IMG/VR virus record: IMGVR_UViG_3300044970_001657
Coordinates: 1 to 47,340 of that record
Reading direction: 5' to 3' (one strand)
Length of the DNA: 47,340 nt
DNA from: a virus
The notes under the pieces are model-generated. The model saw only the letters and a list, made by a program, of their open reading frames with translations, had not been told where the DNA came from and did no database searches. A program made the translations under genes and the position numbers. Positions 16,401 to 25,740 of this stretch are shown one piece after another (the first letter of the stretch is position 1; the number at the start of each line of letters is the position of its first letter).

Positions 16401-17297
16401 TTATGAGAAATTAAATGCACCAACCAATTGCTTATAGATGTCGCCCTGCGCACTAATCTTTGCCACCTGCTTGGCACCTTCGTTTTTAAGCGCCTGGCTT
16501 TCTTTATCAATCTCACCCTGAAGATTAGTAAGACCAGCACTGTACAGGTACTGGCGGGTATCTCTGAGATTTTGCTGCTGCTCTTCAATTTCAGCTGGTG
16601 TTCCAGTGAAGCTACTACCGAAGTCAGGTGTTGTTACCTTGGTGCGGCTTGCTAAGTCACCACCGTATTTAGGTAGTAAGTTTTGCGCAAAAGTAAATGA
16701 ACGCTTGCCGGTACGATCACCCTTTTCGTCGGTAGTTTGCTTACCGAACATGGTGTCATAGTAATTATCTAAGTAGCTCTGATTGAACTTCTTTTGATAC
16801 TCGGAACCTTTTTGAACAGACTCCTTAAGATCGTTGATATCACGGTAATAACCTTGGCCAAACCGTGCTAAAGCAGTGCTCTTCTCTTCTTCTGTTGCCT
16901 GGCGACCAAGAAGCTCTTCATAGGTGGCGCCAATACCGGTCTGCAGCTGGCCGGGACGCACCTCTTTCTGGTAGATGTCCGACAGTGCGGAAACATCCGT
17001 TTCAGGCGGCGTTAAGTCGTACTTGGCAGCGTAATCCCTTAGGCGAGATGCAACGTCTTGGAAGCTGGCCTGACCAGACCTAAGTTCTGATTCAGCTCCA
17101 GCTTTTAAGCCAGCATAACCTGCAGCACCTGCCGCTTTACGTGCCTCAGCTTCACGCTTGGTTTCAGCCCTTTCCTCAGCTGCACGCCGTTCATTTGCAG
17201 ATTCACGCTCCTGCTGATACTTTAAATAGTTCGCAAAAGTATCATCCTTCGGGATGTTAGGAGGATTATAAGTTACATTTGGTGCACGTCCGCCCAT
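16401..17297 (-). CDS. coiled-coil virion protein, 298 aa
   Basis: Unrecognised. It has a disordered N-terminus, then a Glu/Arg/Ala coiled coil (about 30-70, RRAAEERAETKREAEARKA). A mixed central region follows with Tyr-rich repeats (YEELLGRQATEEEKSTALARF resembles the DUF4214-type 'LGR.AT..E' motif). A second helix lies at the C-terminus (EEQQQNLRDTRQYLYSAGL). A helical internal or tail-assembly protein is plausible. It follows a 15-nt gap after the 165-aa gene. Confidence 0.6.
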   Translation of the reverse strand: MGGRAPNVTYNPPNIPKDDTFANYLKYQQERESANERRAAEERAETKREAEARKAAGAAGYAGLKAGAESELRSGQASFQDVASRLRDYAAKYDLTPPETDVSALSDIYQKEVRPGQLQTGIGATYEELLGRQATEEEKSTALARFGQGYYRDINDLKESVQKGSEYQKKFNQSYLDNYYDTMFGKQTTDEKGDRTGKRSFTFAQNLLPKYGGDLASRTKVTTPDFGSSFTGTPAEIEEQQQNLRDTRQYLYSAGLTNLQGEIDKESQALKNEGAKQVAKISAQGDIYKQLVGAFNFS

Positions 17298-17312
17298 AAT
17301 TCAGTACCTTGA

Positions 17313-17810
17313 TTAAACAACCATAGAGCTAACATTTGTCGGAGCTTTACGCCCAAACATTGCAGCCAGCGGTCCTTCTGTCTGCGTTTGCGCTTTTTTC
17401 GCAGCTAAAAGATTTTCAAAACGTTGGGCCTCTTGTCTTTCACGGCTGATAGCGGCAGACCGATCTCGCCTTGAAGCCTCTGAACGATAACCAAGCTCTT
17501 TATCGCCAAACACGCCATAGTTTAGCCCTTGTGCTAGCTTTTGCCTGCCAAACTCTAGGTCAGATGCAATAGGAATAAAATTCCTGCCACTCAAGGCTTC
17601 ACCCATTTGGGCACCTAAGCCTTCCCTGTTAAACATTGCACTGGATTCCAGTGCAGCATTTTGTGAGCGAAGCTGGGCCTCAAGCCCGGCAGCCATAATA
17701 TCTTGCTGTCGACGCCTACCAGCAATCTCAAAGGGAAGACCAGCAAGACCAATTGCTGCGGATGCAATCGGTCCACCTGCCCCTGCCCAAAAACCTTCTC
17801 CTGCTGCCAT
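17313..17810 (-). CDS. predicted internal virion protein, 165 aa
   Basis: Residues 5-30 (GFWAGAGGPIASAAIGLAGL) are hydrophobic and Gly/Ala-rich. The rest is Arg/Gln/Ala-rich helix (RRRQQDIMAAGLEAQLRSQ). A membrane-active N-terminus followed by a coiled coil is common in ejection proteins. It lies among several similar genes (16401-20953) that may form an ejected protein set. No named family. Confidence 0.6.
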   Translation of the reverse strand: MAAGEGFWAGAGGPIASAAIGLAGLPFEIAGRRRQQDIMAAGLEAQLRSQNAALESSAMFNREGLGAQMGEALSGRNFIPIASDLEFGRQKLAQGLNYGVFGDKELGYRSEASRRDRSAAISRERQEAQRFENLLAAKKAQTQTEGPLAAMFGRKAPTNVSSMVV

Positions 17811-17849
17811 ACGTTCGACCTATTATTGTTTTTATTTTAATACAGGTAT

Positions 17850-18350
17850 TCAGGCACGCCCAAAATATTGGGTGCTAGGTGCAGCGCTGCCCACTGGTTG
17901 AATTGTACGTTGAGGGAACGTCCGATAGGTCTCAGAAACAATTGCAGGAATATTTCCGTAGGTACCAAGCATCAACTGCAAATCACCGGCACCTCCAAAT
18001 GCACTGGCAATTTTATCTGGTAGTTTGTTGACGTGACTGTACATAGAAGCAATGCCCAAGCTTTCTTTGGCTAGTGCTTGCCTTTCCTTTGCTTGGCGCA
18101 ACTGACGGGCTTCTTCTTCGGCTCGTTCTAACGTGTTGGCTGCTCTATCTTCTCTACGTGCCTGGGTCAGATAGTTTGTAAGTGTTGCTAGGTCTGACTG
18201 AGGGCCCTCGGGAGCAGGGAAGCCCCCTGGAGTGGCTCCACTGCCTGGTGTAAAGGCTGCGCCAATTCCAGGGCTTGAAAGATCTACTCCCTTGTCCCAG
18301 CCAAACTTGGCCGCGCCCTTCGTGATATTAGGAGGAACTGTTAGTGCCAT
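17850..18350 (-). CDS. hypothetical virion protein, 166 aa
   Basis: I take ATG 18350 (MALTVPPNITKG), 2 nt after the upstream stop. A TTG 6 nt earlier is the alternative. It has a Pro/Gly-rich N-terminal half with a charged coiled coil at about 65-105 (ARREDRAANTLERAEEEAR), then a mixed C-terminus. No recognised family. Position suggests an internal virion protein. Confidence 0.6.
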   Translation of the reverse strand: MALTVPPNITKGAAKFGWDKGVDLSSPGIGAAFTPGSGATPGGFPAPEGPQSDLATLTNYLTQARREDRAANTLERAEEEARQLRQAKERQALAKESLGIASMYSHVNKLPDKIASAFGGAGDLQLMLGTYGNIPAIVSETYRTFPQRTIQPVGSAAPSTQYFGRA

Positions 18351-18352
18351 GA

Positions 18353-19363
18353 TCAACCAAAGCTGATGGACGGAGCGGAGAGGGTTGCATTTGCATAAGG
18401 ATTATTTGCAATCATGGTACGCAAGGTGGCACCCGCTTCTGCTTGTGCACCACCAGCTAACTTGAACATGCCTGCTTGACGACCAAGGTTTTGGTAGATC
18501 GCACCTTGACTTGCTTGCAGCTGTTGAGCAGCAATTAAGTTCTGGCGACGTTCGTGATCAGCGATGGGTTGCAAGCGTTGTTGAAGACTAACTTGTGCAT
18601 TAAGACCGTAATCTGTAATCTCTTTCGCCTTAGCAATATCGTAATTACCCATCGTCTGTGCTTCTTTCAGACGGTTGGCAAGATCGCGTTCAAACTGATT
18701 TTGCTCAAGACCAGCCTGGTTCAAAGCAATACTCGTACCAGGGACGTACATCGGTGTACCGCCTACAGGAGCATTGGCACCTGCTTCTACTTTGCCCGTT
18801 GCTGCTTTAACTGCACCTGCTGTTGCTTGTTGAGCTGCACCACCAACCAGGCCAGGAACTAAAAAGCGAGCAGCCATACCTGCTGCTTTTAAACCTGCAT
18901 TTGGAGAATTGACTAAAGCAGTTGTCAACGCAGTGGTTGCTGCGTTTGCACCCATACCTGCCAGTACGCCAACAGGAGCACTGACGGCAGCACCAAGGGG
19001 ATCACCAGAGAGTAACGTGCCTACTGCGCCAAGGGCCGCACCGGACTTGCCACCGGCGGCACCACGATAAGCACCTGCCTGGTTCTTGAACATACCACCG
19101 GGCTTCAGGATTTCTTCCTTTGCAGTTTGCGCTGTTTGGCCAGCCCTACCTAAAAGATCTTTTCCTTTTTCCTTAAGGCTTGCCATATGAGCCTGAAAGG
19201 CATCAGGTTCAGCAGCTTGGGGTGTAAATTGCGGAGCTTGTTGAGCTTGCGTTTGCGCAAATTTTAAAACACGTTGACCAGTAGCAGGGTCTACCGTGTA
19301 GTCAATTGGAACACGTTTTCCTGTAGCTGGATCTACCGTGTACCCCAATGCTTCAGTGGCCAT
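18353..19363 (-). CDS. predicted ejection-type protein with tandem N-terminal repeat, 336 aa
   Basis: Two near-identical copies of YTVDPATG-K/Q-RV lie at residues 8-35, an obvious short tandem duplication. A Gly/Ala-rich hydrophobic block spans about 100-185 (GAALGAVGTLLSGDPLGAAV and GANAATTALTTALVN) and could insert in membranes. The C-terminal third is a Gln-rich helix. The architecture fits an internal or ejection protein. No enzymatic motif is seen. Confidence 0.6.
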   Translation of the reverse strand: MATEALGYTVDPATGKRVPIDYTVDPATGQRVLKFAQTQAQQAPQFTPQAAEPDAFQAHMASLKEKGKDLLGRAGQTAQTAKEEILKPGGMFKNQAGAYRGAAGGKSGAALGAVGTLLSGDPLGAAVSAPVGVLAGMGANAATTALTTALVNSPNAGLKAAGMAARFLVPGLVGGAAQQATAGAVKAATGKVEAGANAPVGGTPMYVPGTSIALNQAGLEQNQFERDLANRLKEAQTMGNYDIAKAKEITDYGLNAQVSLQQRLQPIADHERRQNLIAAQQLQASQGAIYQNLGRQAGMFKLAGGAQAEAGATLRTMIANNPYANATLSAPSISFG

Positions 19364-19406
19364 TACTATATTTACCTTTATTTTTAAATTCTATCAGTAC
19401 CTTAGT

Positions 19407-20393
19407 TTAAGACATTGGTAGCTGAGTGTCTAACTGCTTTGCTGCTAATGCCTGGTTTGTTAGCACACCAAGGATAGCACCACCTGCTGCACCCGCCAAA
19501 CCACCAATGACACCACGGCGACCTTGTTGTTTAGGTTGGATTGCAGTGTCAATATCAGTAGCTTTAGCTCCAGGAATTAGATTCAGTTGTTGCTCCTGTG
19601 GAGGCCGTGGTGCAGTAGCTAAACCAAGCCTGGCTCCAGCAATGCCACCAGCCAACGTTGTTACCGTTGGAATGCTTACGGGATAACCAAAGACTCGTGC
19701 CTCGGGAACACCCTCTAAGTTCTCACTTGTTGCCTTGACAGATCCAAGGAGGGCTGGTTCGTTATACAAGAAGTTCATGTAGTTTGCATAACGCCCTTTG
19801 GTAAGGCTTGGAATTTCTTCTTTTGCTTTTTCGTATGCAAGGGGACGACCTTGCCTACCCTGCATGAAACGCTCAAAAACTTCCGTGGCCGGATCCATGG
19901 ATTGAGTCGGATCATCTGGGTCAGGTATGTTTTGCTTGTAGCCTTTTGGACGACCTAACTCTGAAATATTTGTGGGGTCATATGCACCGCTCAAAGCAAA
20001 AGCAGGGGTTACAACAGAACCGATGATGGCTGCTGATGTGTAACGCGGTAACTTGCCTTGAGGATCAATTAACTTGGCTGCTGCTTTATCAGCCATTGCA
20101 ATGGGATGGTTTATAGCCCACCACAGGTTTCTTGTTTCCTGGTTGATAACATCGCCTGCTACACGTGCAGTGTATGCACCAAGAAAAGCACCGGGTTTTT
20201 CCTTGGCTGAAATACCCGTATCTTTCAGGCTCTGTTTGAATTGTTTATCTCTTAATGTGCTAGGAGCGTACTTACCACCTTCCATGGCAGTTTGACGCAT
20301 GACCTCAAGGCCAACATCTAAACCACCTTTGAAACCCTTGACGTTCAGAGAAGGGCCGCCTTTTTGTCCGATGTAAGTAGGAAGGGTAGCCAT
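19407..20393 (-). CDS. predicted ejection-type membrane-active protein, 328 aa
   Basis: Hydrophobic stretches occur at about 120-135 (TSAAIIGSVVTPAFALSG), 240-260 (TTLAGGIAGARLGLATA) and the C-terminus (GVIGGLAGAAGGAILGVLT), separated by polar linkers. Glycine-zipper segments of this sort suggest membrane interaction during genome entry. The ATG overlaps the stop of the 186-aa gene (TAATG). No family name can be given. Confidence 0.6.
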   Translation of the reverse strand: MATLPTYIGQKGGPSLNVKGFKGGLDVGLEVMRQTAMEGGKYAPSTLRDKQFKQSLKDTGISAKEKPGAFLGAYTARVAGDVINQETRNLWWAINHPIAMADKAAAKLIDPQGKLPRYTSAAIIGSVVTPAFALSGAYDPTNISELGRPKGYKQNIPDPDDPTQSMDPATEVFERFMQGRQGRPLAYEKAKEEIPSLTKGRYANYMNFLYNEPALLGSVKATSENLEGVPEARVFGYPVSIPTVTTLAGGIAGARLGLATAPRPPQEQQLNLIPGAKATDIDTAIQPKQQGRRGVIGGLAGAAGGAILGVLTNQALAAKQLDTQLPMS

Positions 20394-20953
20394 TAGCCTA
20401 CGTTCTGCAACATTGAAAGGGTTTCAGGTGGAAGCGTTACGCCTGGGTAATGGAACGTATGCTCCAACCCTTGCATTTGAAATTGAGTGCCACGGGATAA
20501 AGCCTGTTGTTGCAAGCCGTTAATATCCTGGCGTTGGGTGGCCTGCTGATAAATTTGTTGTTCTTGAGATATGTTTGTAGGTTGCACTGGATTTTGATTG
20601 TTGTACAGCGCACCTCCGGTGGCTAGATCAACGAGTGGCATCGATGCTAAGGATGCACCAAGGTTTAACCCACCTTCAACACTGGAAGGCATGTAGGGCA
20701 GTTCTTTGGTGATTGTCTTACCACCCTTGGTGACGATAGTTGCAGTGCCCGCTGGAGTACCAGGGAACATCTTTCGTGCTGCACCAACAACCGGATAGTT
20801 GAGTAGGAAATCACCTGCGGCGTATGCAAGACCGGCCACAGGACCTTGCGTCAGTGTGCCGACACCAAAGTTAAGTGCTGCCCCAGGGAGAGCCGCCTTG
20901 GCCGCCTGACGAGACGTTTGACTTGTTATTAATTTACCTAATGTACCTAACAT
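20393..20953 (-). CDS. predicted internal virion protein, 186 aa
   Basis: Hydrophobic Gly/Ala segments lie in the N-terminal half (ALPGAALNFGVGTLTQGPVA and AYAAGDFLLNYPVVGAA) and a Gln-rich C-terminal half (QQIYQQATQRQDINGLQQQ). It is coupled to the following gene by a one-base overlap. It resembles its neighbours in composition, so it is likely part of the same internal protein set. Confidence 0.6.
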   Translation of the reverse strand: MLGTLGKLITSQTSRQAAKAALPGAALNFGVGTLTQGPVAGLAYAAGDFLLNYPVVGAARKMFPGTPAGTATIVTKGGKTITKELPYMPSSVEGGLNLGASLASMPLVDLATGGALYNNQNPVQPTNISQEQQIYQQATQRQDINGLQQQALSRGTQFQMQGLEHTFHYPGVTLPPETLSMLQNVG

Positions 20954-20972
20954 TGCTCTTGCGCCTATTGTT

Positions 20973-21641
20973 CTATGTTACTCGTGGTTTTCCTTCTGTT
21001 TTACCAGGAGACGTATTTGTTTCAACGTCTTTTTCATTCGCAGTAGTTTCTCCTTCCTCTTCTTCTTTCTTCACAGGCATTGACTTGACTAGACCTTTGC
21101 GGTCCAGAAGCTGTGCAATGGAAGGCTTGTCTTCCACTTCATTCTCCGCACGCTTTTCAGCCATGGCCATAATGTAGCCATTTGGATCTGGATTCCTCAT
21201 GCGAGGCATGGGATTCTTGGCGATCTTACCAGGATTAATTGTGGGACTAAGTTTATATGCTTCAACCCACTCTGGTTTGAAGTCAGGTTGATCTTGGGGA
21301 CGTTGAGCAGTACGTGCCCTCCCTTCTTCAAAATCGTAATCAGGTCGATTAAAACGACCGAGGCCTTCAAAGAGTTCGTACTCAGGTGTTACTTCTAAAT
21401 TTGCATCAAAGAACGGTGCATTACCTACAAAGTTCAGTGAGGGGTTAAGTGTTTGCTTGCGGGTCATCCCGCGTTTGAGAAGGTCTTGAGACTCAAATCT
21501 CGATGGGTTCCAGGGGTAATCACCAGATTCTGCCTTAGGTTTAAACAACTCACCGAAGTCAAGCCGCTTCGTGATTTGCCCTTGCCTGTTAAAAGGATTT
21601 CGAATGTAACGTCCTAGGTCTAATCGAGGATCTTGTGCCAT
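20973..21641 (-). CDS. hypothetical structural protein, 222 aa
   Basis: Soluble, Arg/Pro/Asn-rich, with motifs such as DPRLDLGRYIRNPFNRQG and YELFEGLGRFNRPDYDFEEG and an acidic, disordered C-terminal ~50 residues. The ATG overlaps the stop of the 75-aa gene. No recognised family. The operon position implies a virion or assembly function. Confidence 0.6.
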   Translation of the reverse strand: MAQDPRLDLGRYIRNPFNRQGQITKRLDFGELFKPKAESGDYPWNPSRFESQDLLKRGMTRKQTLNPSLNFVGNAPFFDANLEVTPEYELFEGLGRFNRPDYDFEEGRARTAQRPQDQPDFKPEWVEAYKLSPTINPGKIAKNPMPRMRNPDPNGYIMAMAEKRAENEVEDKPSIAQLLDRKGLVKSMPVKKEEEEGETTANEKDVETNTSPGKTEGKPRVT

Positions 21642-21868
21642 TAACTTTCAGCTGTTTTTGCTTTCTTTTTGTTATGTAAGCCTACAAGAGTCTTGCGTAA
21701 GTTTGCTTGCTTTACTGTTTTTTCGTCGTACTTATCAGGGTTGGAAAGTACGTTCTCTTGTAGCTGGGCAGAGGAGATGCCCTTCTTCTTTGCCTTAGCT
21801 GTAAAGGCGCCTTCCTTGATGTCGGCACCTTGGATCCACTTTTTATCTTTCTTTTTTTCTTTAGTCAT
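21641..21868 (-). CDS. small basic conserved phage protein, 75 aa
   Basis: A Lys-rich protein whose pattern KKWIQGADIKEGAFTAKAKK, then GISSAQLQENVLSNPDKYD and KQANLRKTLVGL, recurs in unannotated small proteins of many unrelated large phages. The function is unknown to me. The charge suggests nucleic-acid or capsid binding. It starts 2 nt after the large 1165-aa gene and is coupled to the next gene. Confidence 0.65.
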   Translation of the reverse strand: MTKEKKKDKKWIQGADIKEGAFTAKAKKKGISSAQLQENVLSNPDKYDEKTVKQANLRKTLVGLHNKKKAKTAES

Positions 21869-21870
21869 GA

Positions 21871-24800
21871 TTACCTATTGCGTCGTTTGCCAGCACGGCG
21901 ACCTGCTCGCGCCATTAATTGGTTCATTGCATTTGATATATCTTGATCATTGGGTTTAAAACCGTATGCACCCGGTGGTTCTACACTAGCACGTTGCGCT
22001 TGACGAGCAGCCAACTCAGCATCCATTTCTTTTGGTTGCCTGCTTGCAATTAAATCTTCAATGTCACTGCCAATAGTTTCATTGAAATCGTACTCAGCTA
22101 CTGTTTGTGCAATCTCTTCATTAGGTGAAAGCCGATCCATAGCAGACAATGCTGTTCGGCCTTGTGTCATTAACTTACCGGTATTTGCTTGTTGTACACG
22201 ACCCTTAGAAACACTAGCTGCTACACGTAAAAGTTCATTGACATCTGCACCTTCTTGTTGAGCAATAGCAGAAGCAAAATTAAGAACATCTTGCTTTTGC
22301 ATTGGCCTTCCGCTGCGTTGACGATAATCAAGTAATGCAGCACTTAGGCGCTGACCACCTGCTAACTCAGGAGAAATTGTTTCAATAATTTCACTTCCAG
22401 GTTTAAATACAGATTTAATAGTCACTTCTCCCGTAGCTGGATCAGTAAAACGTTTTTGACTAACTTGTTGACCGGGTAACACAACTTCTCTTCCGCCTAG
22501 GCCTGCCAGGGGTATCGTGCGTTGTGCAGGACCGGAAACGCGTGCGCCCAACCCATACCTTTCACCTAAACCTTCTTCTGCATTACGCATCCGAACGCGA
22601 GAAGTCTCAGAAGTTTGTACCAGAGTGTTAGCTACTGTTAAGGCCTCACGTAAGACAGGATTTTTACTGGAGCCGCCGTAGAAATGAAAGTTAGGCGAAG
22701 AGCCAATTTTTAATGCGTCATCAATAACTTTGACGCGTTTACCCGTTAGCTTTTCAAGGGCACTGTTTACACCTTCTAGGAAAAGGTAATTGTTCTTTCT
22801 TCCTTCCTCATCAGGGCCAGCCAAAGGAAATGCATTATCCTTTAGCCCCATCATTTTAGGTTTTACTTCTTGTGTTTTTTGATCGATGTATACAAAATCT
22901 TCCGGTACTTTATACCGTGATTGTTTATAAACCAGGGCTCCAGGAGTACCATCATCATTTAGGATGCGCCGTTCTTGAATCAAAGAAGGTCCACGTAAGG
23001 GCGCGCCTGATTTAGGATCACGTACTACGTTACCTGCATTATCCGTTAAAACTGGATTTAACAAAACGTTTCGAAGTGCTTGGGAAAGGGTGACATTTGA
23101 TGTCACCGTTTCGCCAGAAGGCGTACGCCGTGTAACTTGGTCAAGCACCAGATCCGGATTTAAATCTATAAATACAGATTCCTTTGTTGGCGAGCTGATT
23201 TGCAGCCGCATATTTTCGGTGTTTTCTATTTTTGCAACATTAACTTCTGCAGGTGCAATTAAACGGTTGTTGACAGCTTTTGCCAGCTTATTATACGTAT
23301 TAGTGGCTTCATGTGCCGAAGTAAAATCTTCGCCTGTTAGTAGATTTTTATAAAGCGTGCCATATTCAGACACATCGTAATCATAGTTTAATGCAGGGTT
23401 TGCTTCACGCATTAAGCTATTGACCGGAACATAGAATTTTCCGTTCTTACTAATTTTTACTGCCCCTCCCTCTACTGCATCATTTGCAGCATTGAACAGC
23501 TCAAGTGTTGGCACAGACAGATCAACGGAAGATTCTTTACCGGTTCCAAATTCTTTTACGCCGCCAATTGCATAGCCTGCTCCTTGGTTTTTATTAACTC
23601 CTTCAGGTCCAGAAGCACTTACACCTGGCAGACTGACGAAGGGGGCTACGTCTTTCCTGGGAAGAAAAGCTACAGCTTGTCCAATCTCTTGCCCAATACC
23701 AGATCCGACATCGCCTTCGACTGATTGGGTCGCACCCATTTCAGATTTGCTTACCAGAGTACCAGTGTCTGGATCAAAGAATAAAGGCTCTAAGTCACTG
23801 CGTGTACGCCGTGCGGCTGAAGTTGGGCGAGATACCTTGACTTCAGATTTTCCTTGATCATTGGTAATTGTAAAAACTTGTGTTTTTTCAGACCCTGTTC
23901 CGGTGTACCCAAATCCTTTTGTGCGTGGATTGATGTACTCACCACCACCAAGTAAGTAATCTTTTACGCTGTCTGCATTGTCTTCAGCTAAAAGATTTTT
24001 GATTACGTGGTTGGTTGCTTCAAGTTGAACACTTGGATCCAGCTCCAGGGCTCCCATGCCCTCTGTTTTACGTGTGGAAGGCTTTATTGCAGCCACAAGT
24101 TTTTGCTGCAATTCTTCAGGGAAAACGTTGGTATCTCCCAGGTTGCGTGCAATAACTTCAGGCTTTAACAGGCCAATGGTGTATGGACGACTCGGGTCAG
24201 CATCAAATAATGCATCTTTGTAAGATTGCGTAATAGGTGCCGGCGGAGCTTTTTGAGTTTTTTGTTTTGCTTTTTGTAATAATTCTTTAGCCAGCGAGCC
24301 CACGCGACTGGGATCTAATTCTTCAACATTGATATCATCAGCAGTATCCGCTAAACTTTCACGAAGTAAACGATATGCTTCGGCGCGTTCATCACGTCCT
24401 TCGGCACGACGTTCTTTTACTTGTGAAAGGATGCTAGGAGACTGAGTTGAGCCCCGTTGAGGACCAGTTAGACTCTCAGCCTCTAGCATTTGCGGGGAGA
24501 TTTGTTTTTCGCCACTAAAAATAACAGGTAATGTTACGGGTGCAGAACTAGATGTTTTTACCGTATCCGTGTCGCGTTGAATTGCTTGTATTTGACGTCC
24601 CGTAAATTGGTCTTCTCCCGATTCAACAGCGTTTGCAAGCTGGTCTTGGGCTTGTGCCAACAAGTTATCTTGTAAGGAAGTTAAATCAGAAGCAACATTT
24701 TGTGGCTGCTCGGAAACAGCTTCTGGTAGCTTTTCTAAAGAACCTTTGCTTTCAAGGAATGAGCGAGGCGTGAACTGTGATGTTTCTTCCTCGCGGCGAA

Positions 24801-25368
24801 GCTCGGCAAGAATATTTTTGGCTTGTGCTTTTTCCTCAGCTTCAACTTTTTGAACGGCACGTGCCTGTCTTTTTAGCTCCAGGTCCTCACCAATTTCGTC
24901 AATGTATTTAGAAACAAAATCAACTTCAGTTTGTTTAGGAGCAGCAGGCGCTTGCGTTGGTGTTTGAGGTGCAGGAGGCGTAGAAGAAGGTGATACATCA
25001 GTCGAAACTTGAACAAAACCTTGCTTTGCAAGATTTTCTTTAGAGGAACGCCCTTCTTCACTTACAAAATTCTCTACGGAAGCTCCATAACCTTTAGGCA
25101 GTGAGCCAGTAGCTGTTTTTGCGGGATCTTTCCGTAAAGCACGCACAAGTCCGAACGTACCACCGGCAATAGCGCCTGCGGCAGCACCAACACCTAGCAA
25201 ATTGGTGAGGTTGAACCCACCTTCTTCTTCCTGTTGGGGAGCTCTGAGCTGATTACGGCGGAATTCAAGTACTTCAGGGGCCATTTCGGCCCGCTCCCTG
25301 GGATCTTCTGGGACTGGGGCTCCAGTGGCACGGCTGTATGCGTAAAAATCAGCTGGGGAAAGTGCCAT
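21871..25368 (-). CDS. very large predicted virion/internal protein, 1165 aa
   Basis: This is the largest and first gene of the left arm. Residues ~52-80 contain a hydrophobic Gly/Ala segment (LLGVGAAAGAIAGGTFGLV). About 110-330 is Gln/Ser/Pro/Glu-rich, coiled-coil-prone linker. The middle (~470-800) looks globular and beta-rich (KVSRPTSAARRTRSDLEPL, ISKNGKFYVPVNSLMREAN). The C-terminus is Arg-rich. Large proteins with a membrane-active segment are typical internal core proteins or tail components of podovirus-like particles. I cannot assign a family, and no lysozyme or protease motif is evident. Confidence 0.65.
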   Translation of the reverse strand: MALSPADFYAYSRATGAPVPEDPRERAEMAPEVLEFRRNQLRAPQQEEEGGFNLTNLLGVGAAAGAIAGGTFGLVRALRKDPAKTATGSLPKGYGASVENFVSEEGRSSKENLAKQGFVQVSTDVSPSSTPPAPQTPTQAPAAPKQTEVDFVSKYIDEIGEDLELKRQARAVQKVEAEEKAQAKNILAELRREEETSQFTPRSFLESKGSLEKLPEAVSEQPQNVASDLTSLQDNLLAQAQDQLANAVESGEDQFTGRQIQAIQRDTDTVKTSSSAPVTLPVIFSGEKQISPQMLEAESLTGPQRGSTQSPSILSQVKERRAEGRDERAEAYRLLRESLADTADDINVEELDPSRVGSLAKELLQKAKQKTQKAPPAPITQSYKDALFDADPSRPYTIGLLKPEVIARNLGDTNVFPEELQQKLVAAIKPSTRKTEGMGALELDPSVQLEATNHVIKNLLAEDNADSVKDYLLGGGEYINPRTKGFGYTGTGSEKTQVFTITNDQGKSEVKVSRPTSAARRTRSDLEPLFFDPDTGTLVSKSEMGATQSVEGDVGSGIGQEIGQAVAFLPRKDVAPFVSLPGVSASGPEGVNKNQGAGYAIGGVKEFGTGKESSVDLSVPTLELFNAANDAVEGGAVKISKNGKFYVPVNSLMREANPALNYDYDVSEYGTLYKNLLTGEDFTSAHEATNTYNKLAKAVNNRLIAPAEVNVAKIENTENMRLQISSPTKESVFIDLNPDLVLDQVTRRTPSGETVTSNVTLSQALRNVLLNPVLTDNAGNVVRDPKSGAPLRGPSLIQERRILNDDGTPGALVYKQSRYKVPEDFVYIDQKTQEVKPKMMGLKDNAFPLAGPDEEGRKNNYLFLEGVNSALEKLTGKRVKVIDDALKIGSSPNFHFYGGSSKNPVLREALTVANTLVQTSETSRVRMRNAEEGLGERYGLGARVSGPAQRTIPLAGLGGREVVLPGQQVSQKRFTDPATGEVTIKSVFKPGSEIIETISPELAGGQRLSAALLDYRQRSGRPMQKQDVLNFASAIAQQEGADVNELLRVAASVSKGRVQQANTGKLMTQGRTALSAMDRLSPNEEIAQTVAEYDFNETIGSDIEDLIASRQPKEMDAELAARQAQRASVEPPGAYGFKPNDQDISNAMNQLMARAGRRAGKRRNR

Positions 25369-25471
25369 GAGCTGTTATTACATGTGTCTTTTATCTTTTG
25401 TCATTCTATTGTTTACAAATCCCGGACGTAGTGACGCTATATTTAAAGAATAACGTTAATTTGCACCAGGG
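25369..25471. promoter_or_regulatory. divergent intergenic region between the two arms
   Basis: Minus-strand structural genes and plus-strand early genes diverge here, so promoters for both are expected. On the plus strand a TATATT box (25438-25443) lies 34 nt before the 25472 start, with TTTACA (25412-25417) 20 nt upstream of it. That spacing is longer than ideal for sigma70. The minus side is AT-rich without a clear pair of boxes. Confidence 0.5.
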
Positions 25472-25684
25472 ATGGACGCTGGTAAACGGCAAAAACGAGT
25501 TGAAGGTCTCGAAGCTATCAAAGATAAGGCCTTGTCACTTGCACGTGAAGGCCGAGACTCTTTTGAGGTACGTGATTTTGTAACCGAAGCCAAAAAAGAG
25601 CTTGCATATGAGCTTCCCGACGAAGAAGCCTTTACAAAAGCGATGAATGCAACGCTGGCATATAAGCGGCAAAAAGGGAATTAG
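25472..25684 (+). CDS. small charged helical protein, 70 aa
   Basis: First gene of the right arm. It is a Lys/Glu/Ala-rich, probably all-helical protein (KRQKRVEGLEAIKDKALSLA, then YELPDEEAFTKAMNATLAYK). No family recognised. A strong terminator follows the stop by ~25 nt, making this a single-gene transcript directly after the divergent promoter region, as expected for an immediate-early host-takeover or regulatory peptide. Confidence 0.65.
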   Translation: MDAGKRQKRVEGLEAIKDKALSLAREGRDSFEVRDFVTEAKKELAYELPDEEAFTKAMNATLAYKRQKGN

Positions 25685-25708
25685 AAATTTTTTGAGACTT
25701 TGAAATCA

Positions 25709-25734
25709 CCGGGGCTAAACACCCCGGCTTTTTT
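25709..25734 (+). terminator. intrinsic terminator after 25472-25684
   Basis: CCGGGG (25709-25714), a 7-nt loop and CCCCGG (25722-25727) form a 6-bp GC stem followed by C and six T residues. It ends the first right-arm transcript. Confidence 0.88.
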
Positions 25735-25740
25735 GTGTAA

